A DNA stretch of 6,910 bases, taken from assembly GCA_022712735.1 (NCBI GenBank), contig JAFLKA010000051.1, forward strand, positions 1 to 6,910, written 5' to 3'. Each line of letters begins with the position of its first letter. Within the stretch, counting starts at the first letter, position 1. Source of the stretch: Marinosulfonomonas sp. Lineage in GTDB: Bacteria > Pseudomonadota > Alphaproteobacteria > Rhodobacterales > Rhodobacteraceae. Below the pieces are notes generated by a model that made no database searches, was not told the DNA's origin, and saw only the letters and a list, made by a program, of their open reading frames with translations. Both the position numbers and the translations under genes were made by a program. This document shows, in pieces, positions 4,989 to 6,910 of the stretch.

Positions 4989-6467
4989 TTAAACCCCGTA
5001 AATCGCCCCGAATTTGGTCTCCAGATACTCCAGCAACGGCGCCTCGTTTGGCTCAAACCCGCAGGCCTGTGTGATCACCTCGCGTGGCTTATACAGCCCG
5101 CCATATTGTTGCACATTATCGCGCAACCATCCGGTCGCCGCTGTGGTATCACCTGCCGCCAGCCCTGTATCCAGATCAGGCAGCGTGTCGCGCATCGCCT
5201 TGTTCAAACACCCAGCATAGACATTGCCCAGCGAATAGGTCGGGAAATAACCGAACAGCCCGACCGACCAATGCACATCCTGCAAACAACCGTTCGATGG
5301 CTTGTCCACCGCCACGCCGAAATCCGCCTCGAACCGTTCGTTCCACGCATCTGGCAAATCGGCAACCGACAGATCACCGGCGATCATCATACGCTCCAGA
5401 TCAAACCGCAGCAGCACATGCAGGTTATAGTGTATCTCGTCGGCTTCGGTGCGGATATAACCGGAATGCACCCGATTGACCGTGGCATAGAACGCCTCTG
5501 CATCCTTCATACCAAAATCGCCAAACGCGTCTTTCATTTCGTCAAACAGCCAGCCGGTGAACGCTTGGCCGCGCCCGATCTGGTTTTCATAAATCCGGCT
5601 CTGGCTTTCATGCACCCCCATTGAGACGCCCTGCCCCAGCGGGGTCAGAAGGTACGCGTCATCAATGTTTTGCTCGTAACAGCCATGCCCGACCTCGTGG
5701 ATGGTGGAATAGAAACAGTTGAACGGATCGCGCGGACTGGTGCGGGTGGTGATGCGCACATCATGGCCGGAACCGGATGAAAACGGATGCACCGCCTTAT
5801 CGACCCGCCCACGCGCCATGTCATAGCCAAAGGTCTTGGCCAACTTGCGGGTCAGCTTCATCTGGGCGGATTCGTCAAAATCGTGGTCCAGTGCGGCGGG
5901 CTGTTTATCCGCCCCCAATACCTTCTCGCGCAGCGCCACCAGACGCGGGCGCAAGGCGTTGAACATCGCCTCAAGGTCGGCGGCCTTGGCCCCCGGCTCG
6001 TAATCATCCAGCAGCGCGTCATACAGATCACCACCATCCGCTAGTGCCGTGGCTTCCTCGCGCTTCATATCAAGAACCTGCATCAGGGTCGGGGAAAAGG
6101 CGCTAAAATCCTCGGCTTCGCGAGCCTCGGCCCAGACCCCTTGGGCAATTGAATGCAGCTTGGCCTGCTCGCTTGCCAGCTGGGCCGGAATGCGCATGGT
6201 GCGCACGTAACCGCGCCGGATATGGCGCATGTTGGCCTGCCCCACGGCGTTCAGTTTACTATCATCAATCACCGCCAGCCAGTCACCCACACGCGCATCG
6301 GTGCGCCGTGCATGGATCACACCGCTGATCGCCGCCAATTCCTCGCTGCGTTGCTCGGTGGCACCACGGGGCATCATGGTTTCCTGATCCCAGCCCAAAC
6401 GGCCCGAAATCTGCGCCAGCGCCTGTGTTTCGCGCTCGAACGACATCAACTCATCATATGCGATCAT
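4989..6467 (-). CDS. M32-family thermostable metallocarboxypeptidase (carboxypeptidase Taq type)
   Basis: The 492-residue cytoplasmic zinc enzyme removes C-terminal amino acids from peptides with broad specificity. All M32 landmarks are present: DVRIT (236-240), the zinc motif HEVGH (257-261) with E258 as catalytic base, HESQSR (286-291) with E287 as third ligand, IRTEADEIHYNLHV (338-351), and GCLQDVHW (393-400). The length is normal (about 490-510) and no signal peptide is visible. The start ATG at 6467 has GAGG 8 nt upstream, formed by the last codons of the heme A synthase gene. The stop of that gene and this start are separated by one base (TAACATG), which implies translational coupling. 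The MFS gene follows after 18 nt. A role in recycling peptides is the family expectation. Confidence 0.97.
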   Translation of the reverse strand: MIAYDELMSFERETQALAQISGRLGWDQETMMPRGATEQRSEELAAISGVIHARRTDARVGDWLAVIDDSKLNAVGQANMRHIRRGYVRTMRIPAQLASEQAKLHSIAQGVWAEAREAEDFSAFSPTLMQVLDMKREEATALADGGDLYDALLDDYEPGAKAADLEAMFNALRPRLVALREKVLGADKQPAALDHDFDESAQMKLTRKLAKTFGYDMARGRVDKAVHPFSSGSGHDVRITTRTSPRDPFNCFYSTIHEVGHGCYEQNIDDAYLLTPLGQGVSMGVHESQSRIYENQIGRGQAFTGWLFDEMKDAFGDFGMKDAEAFYATVNRVHSGYIRTEADEIHYNLHVLLRFDLERMMIAGDLSVADLPDAWNERFEADFGVAVDKPSNGCLQDVHWSVGLFGYFPTYSLGNVYAGCLNKAMRDTLPDLDTGLAAGDTTAATGWLRDNVQQYGGLYKPREVITQACGFEPNEAPLLEYLETKFGAIYGV

Positions 6468-6468
6468 G

Positions 6469-6910
6469 TTATTTTCCTCTTACACTTTGGGCCACCGGAT
6501 AGCCCGCCAAAAACCGTCCGCGCAGGATCATCACCCACAGCAGGATTGCGCCCGCTTGGTGGGTCAATGCCACATGTGTTTGCGCCGCCAGCATCACCGT
6601 GGTGATCCCCAGCACGACCTGCGCCAGAACCATCACCGCCATCATGTTGAACGCGGCTTGTGTCTTGCGATTGCCGCTGGAACGCGACCGCCGCCAGACC
6701 ACGATGGCAAAGATAAACACTAGATATCCGAACAACCGGTGAATAAACTGCACCAGTGCGGGGTTCTCAAAGAAGTTGCTCCACCATGGCACATAATCAA
6801 ACATCGCGTCAGGGATCACTTGACCGCCCATCAACGGCCAGTCGGTATATCCGCGCCCCGCATCAATACCCGCCACCAATGCGCCCAGCAGGATTTGCAG
6901 GAACGCCAGA
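6469..6910 (-). CDS. ctaA: heme A synthase, C-terminal part (5' end outside window)
   Basis: The enzyme is a membrane protein that oxidises heme O to heme A for aa3-type cytochrome c oxidase. The last 146 residues are visible; family members of this alphaproteobacterial Cox15 type are about 370-390 long. Seen in order are the helix LAFLQILLGALVAGIDAGR (1-19 of the fragment), the conserved YTDWPLMGG (21-29), QFIHRLFGY (54-62) with heme-ligand candidate H57, a further helix (about 86-108), and THVALTHQAG (111-120) with H117 as the second ligand. These match the C-terminal heme-binding half of CtaA/Cox15. The frame is open to the window edge, so no start is visible here. It is followed with a 1-base gap by the M32 peptidase gene and probably leads that operon. 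No second heme-synthesis gene is visible. Confidence 0.95.
   Translation of the reverse strand, partial: LAFLQILLGALVAGIDAGRGYTDWPLMGGQVIPDAMFDYVPWWSNFFENPALVQFIHRLFGYLVFIFAIVVWRRSRSSGNRKTQAAFNMMAVMVLAQVVLGITTVMLAAQTHVALTHQAGAILLWVMILRGRFLAGYPVAQSVRGK

Noticed and set aside
5106..5624. 172-residue plus-strand frame within the M32 peptidase gene
   Set aside because: It runs opposite the conserved peptidase motifs and has no ribosome-binding site or family features.
1..6910. A defence system, mobile element or other novel multi-gene cassette
   Set aside because: Every gene belongs to a recognisable housekeeping or metabolic family. No transposase, integrase, direct-repeat flanks or clear compositional break is visible.

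Overview
The window reads as an ordinary chromosomal segment of an alphaproteobacterium, most likely a Rhodobacteraceae (Roseobacter-group) species. This rests on recognised protein families and gene pairings, not on a database search: an S9 protein beginning [15 protein letters not shown], an L13 with the long [20 protein letters not shown] tail, a DUF1127 gene facing a MocR regulator, and a Cox15-type heme A synthase. There are eight complete or nearly complete protein genes plus the first codons of rpsI. The genes are tightly packed, no gap exceeds 300 bases, and I see no tRNA, rRNA, CRISPR array, insertion sequence or phage remnant.

Left end (1-674, minus strand): rplM and the start of rpsI form the conserved L13-S9 operon, joined by an ATGA overlap. 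The rplM leader has a candidate promoter and a hairpin just upstream of the Shine-Dalgarno sequence. Middle left (675-2495): a MocR/GabR-type regulator (GntR winged helix fused to an aminotransferase fold) faces a 77-residue DUF1127 protein across 96 bp. That gap carries several copies of the word TTGTAT, which overlap both candidate promoters and the regulator's own start codon. The DUF1127 transcript appears to end in an elaborate structure: a 14-bp hairpin spanning the stop codon, a pyrimidine-rich linker, and two tandem, apparently duplicated terminators. This arrangement recalls DUF1127 mRNAs of Rhodobacter, whose 3' ends give rise to small RNAs.

Middle right (2494-3763): a PaaI-like hotdog thioesterase and an ECHDC3-like crotonase-fold protein diverge from a 61-bp gap and presumably both act on acyl-CoA. 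The crotonase lacks both glutamates of a classical enoyl-CoA hydratase. Right end (3768-6910, minus strand): heme A synthase (ctaA/COX15, C-terminal part only), an M32 metallocarboxypeptidase and an MFS transporter form a compact operon. It runs into the 3' end of the crotonase gene with only 4 bp between the stop codons.

Most of the window is housekeeping or generic metabolism. The part most worth following up is the MocR-DUF1127 divergon with its repeated operator-like sites and structured 3' end.
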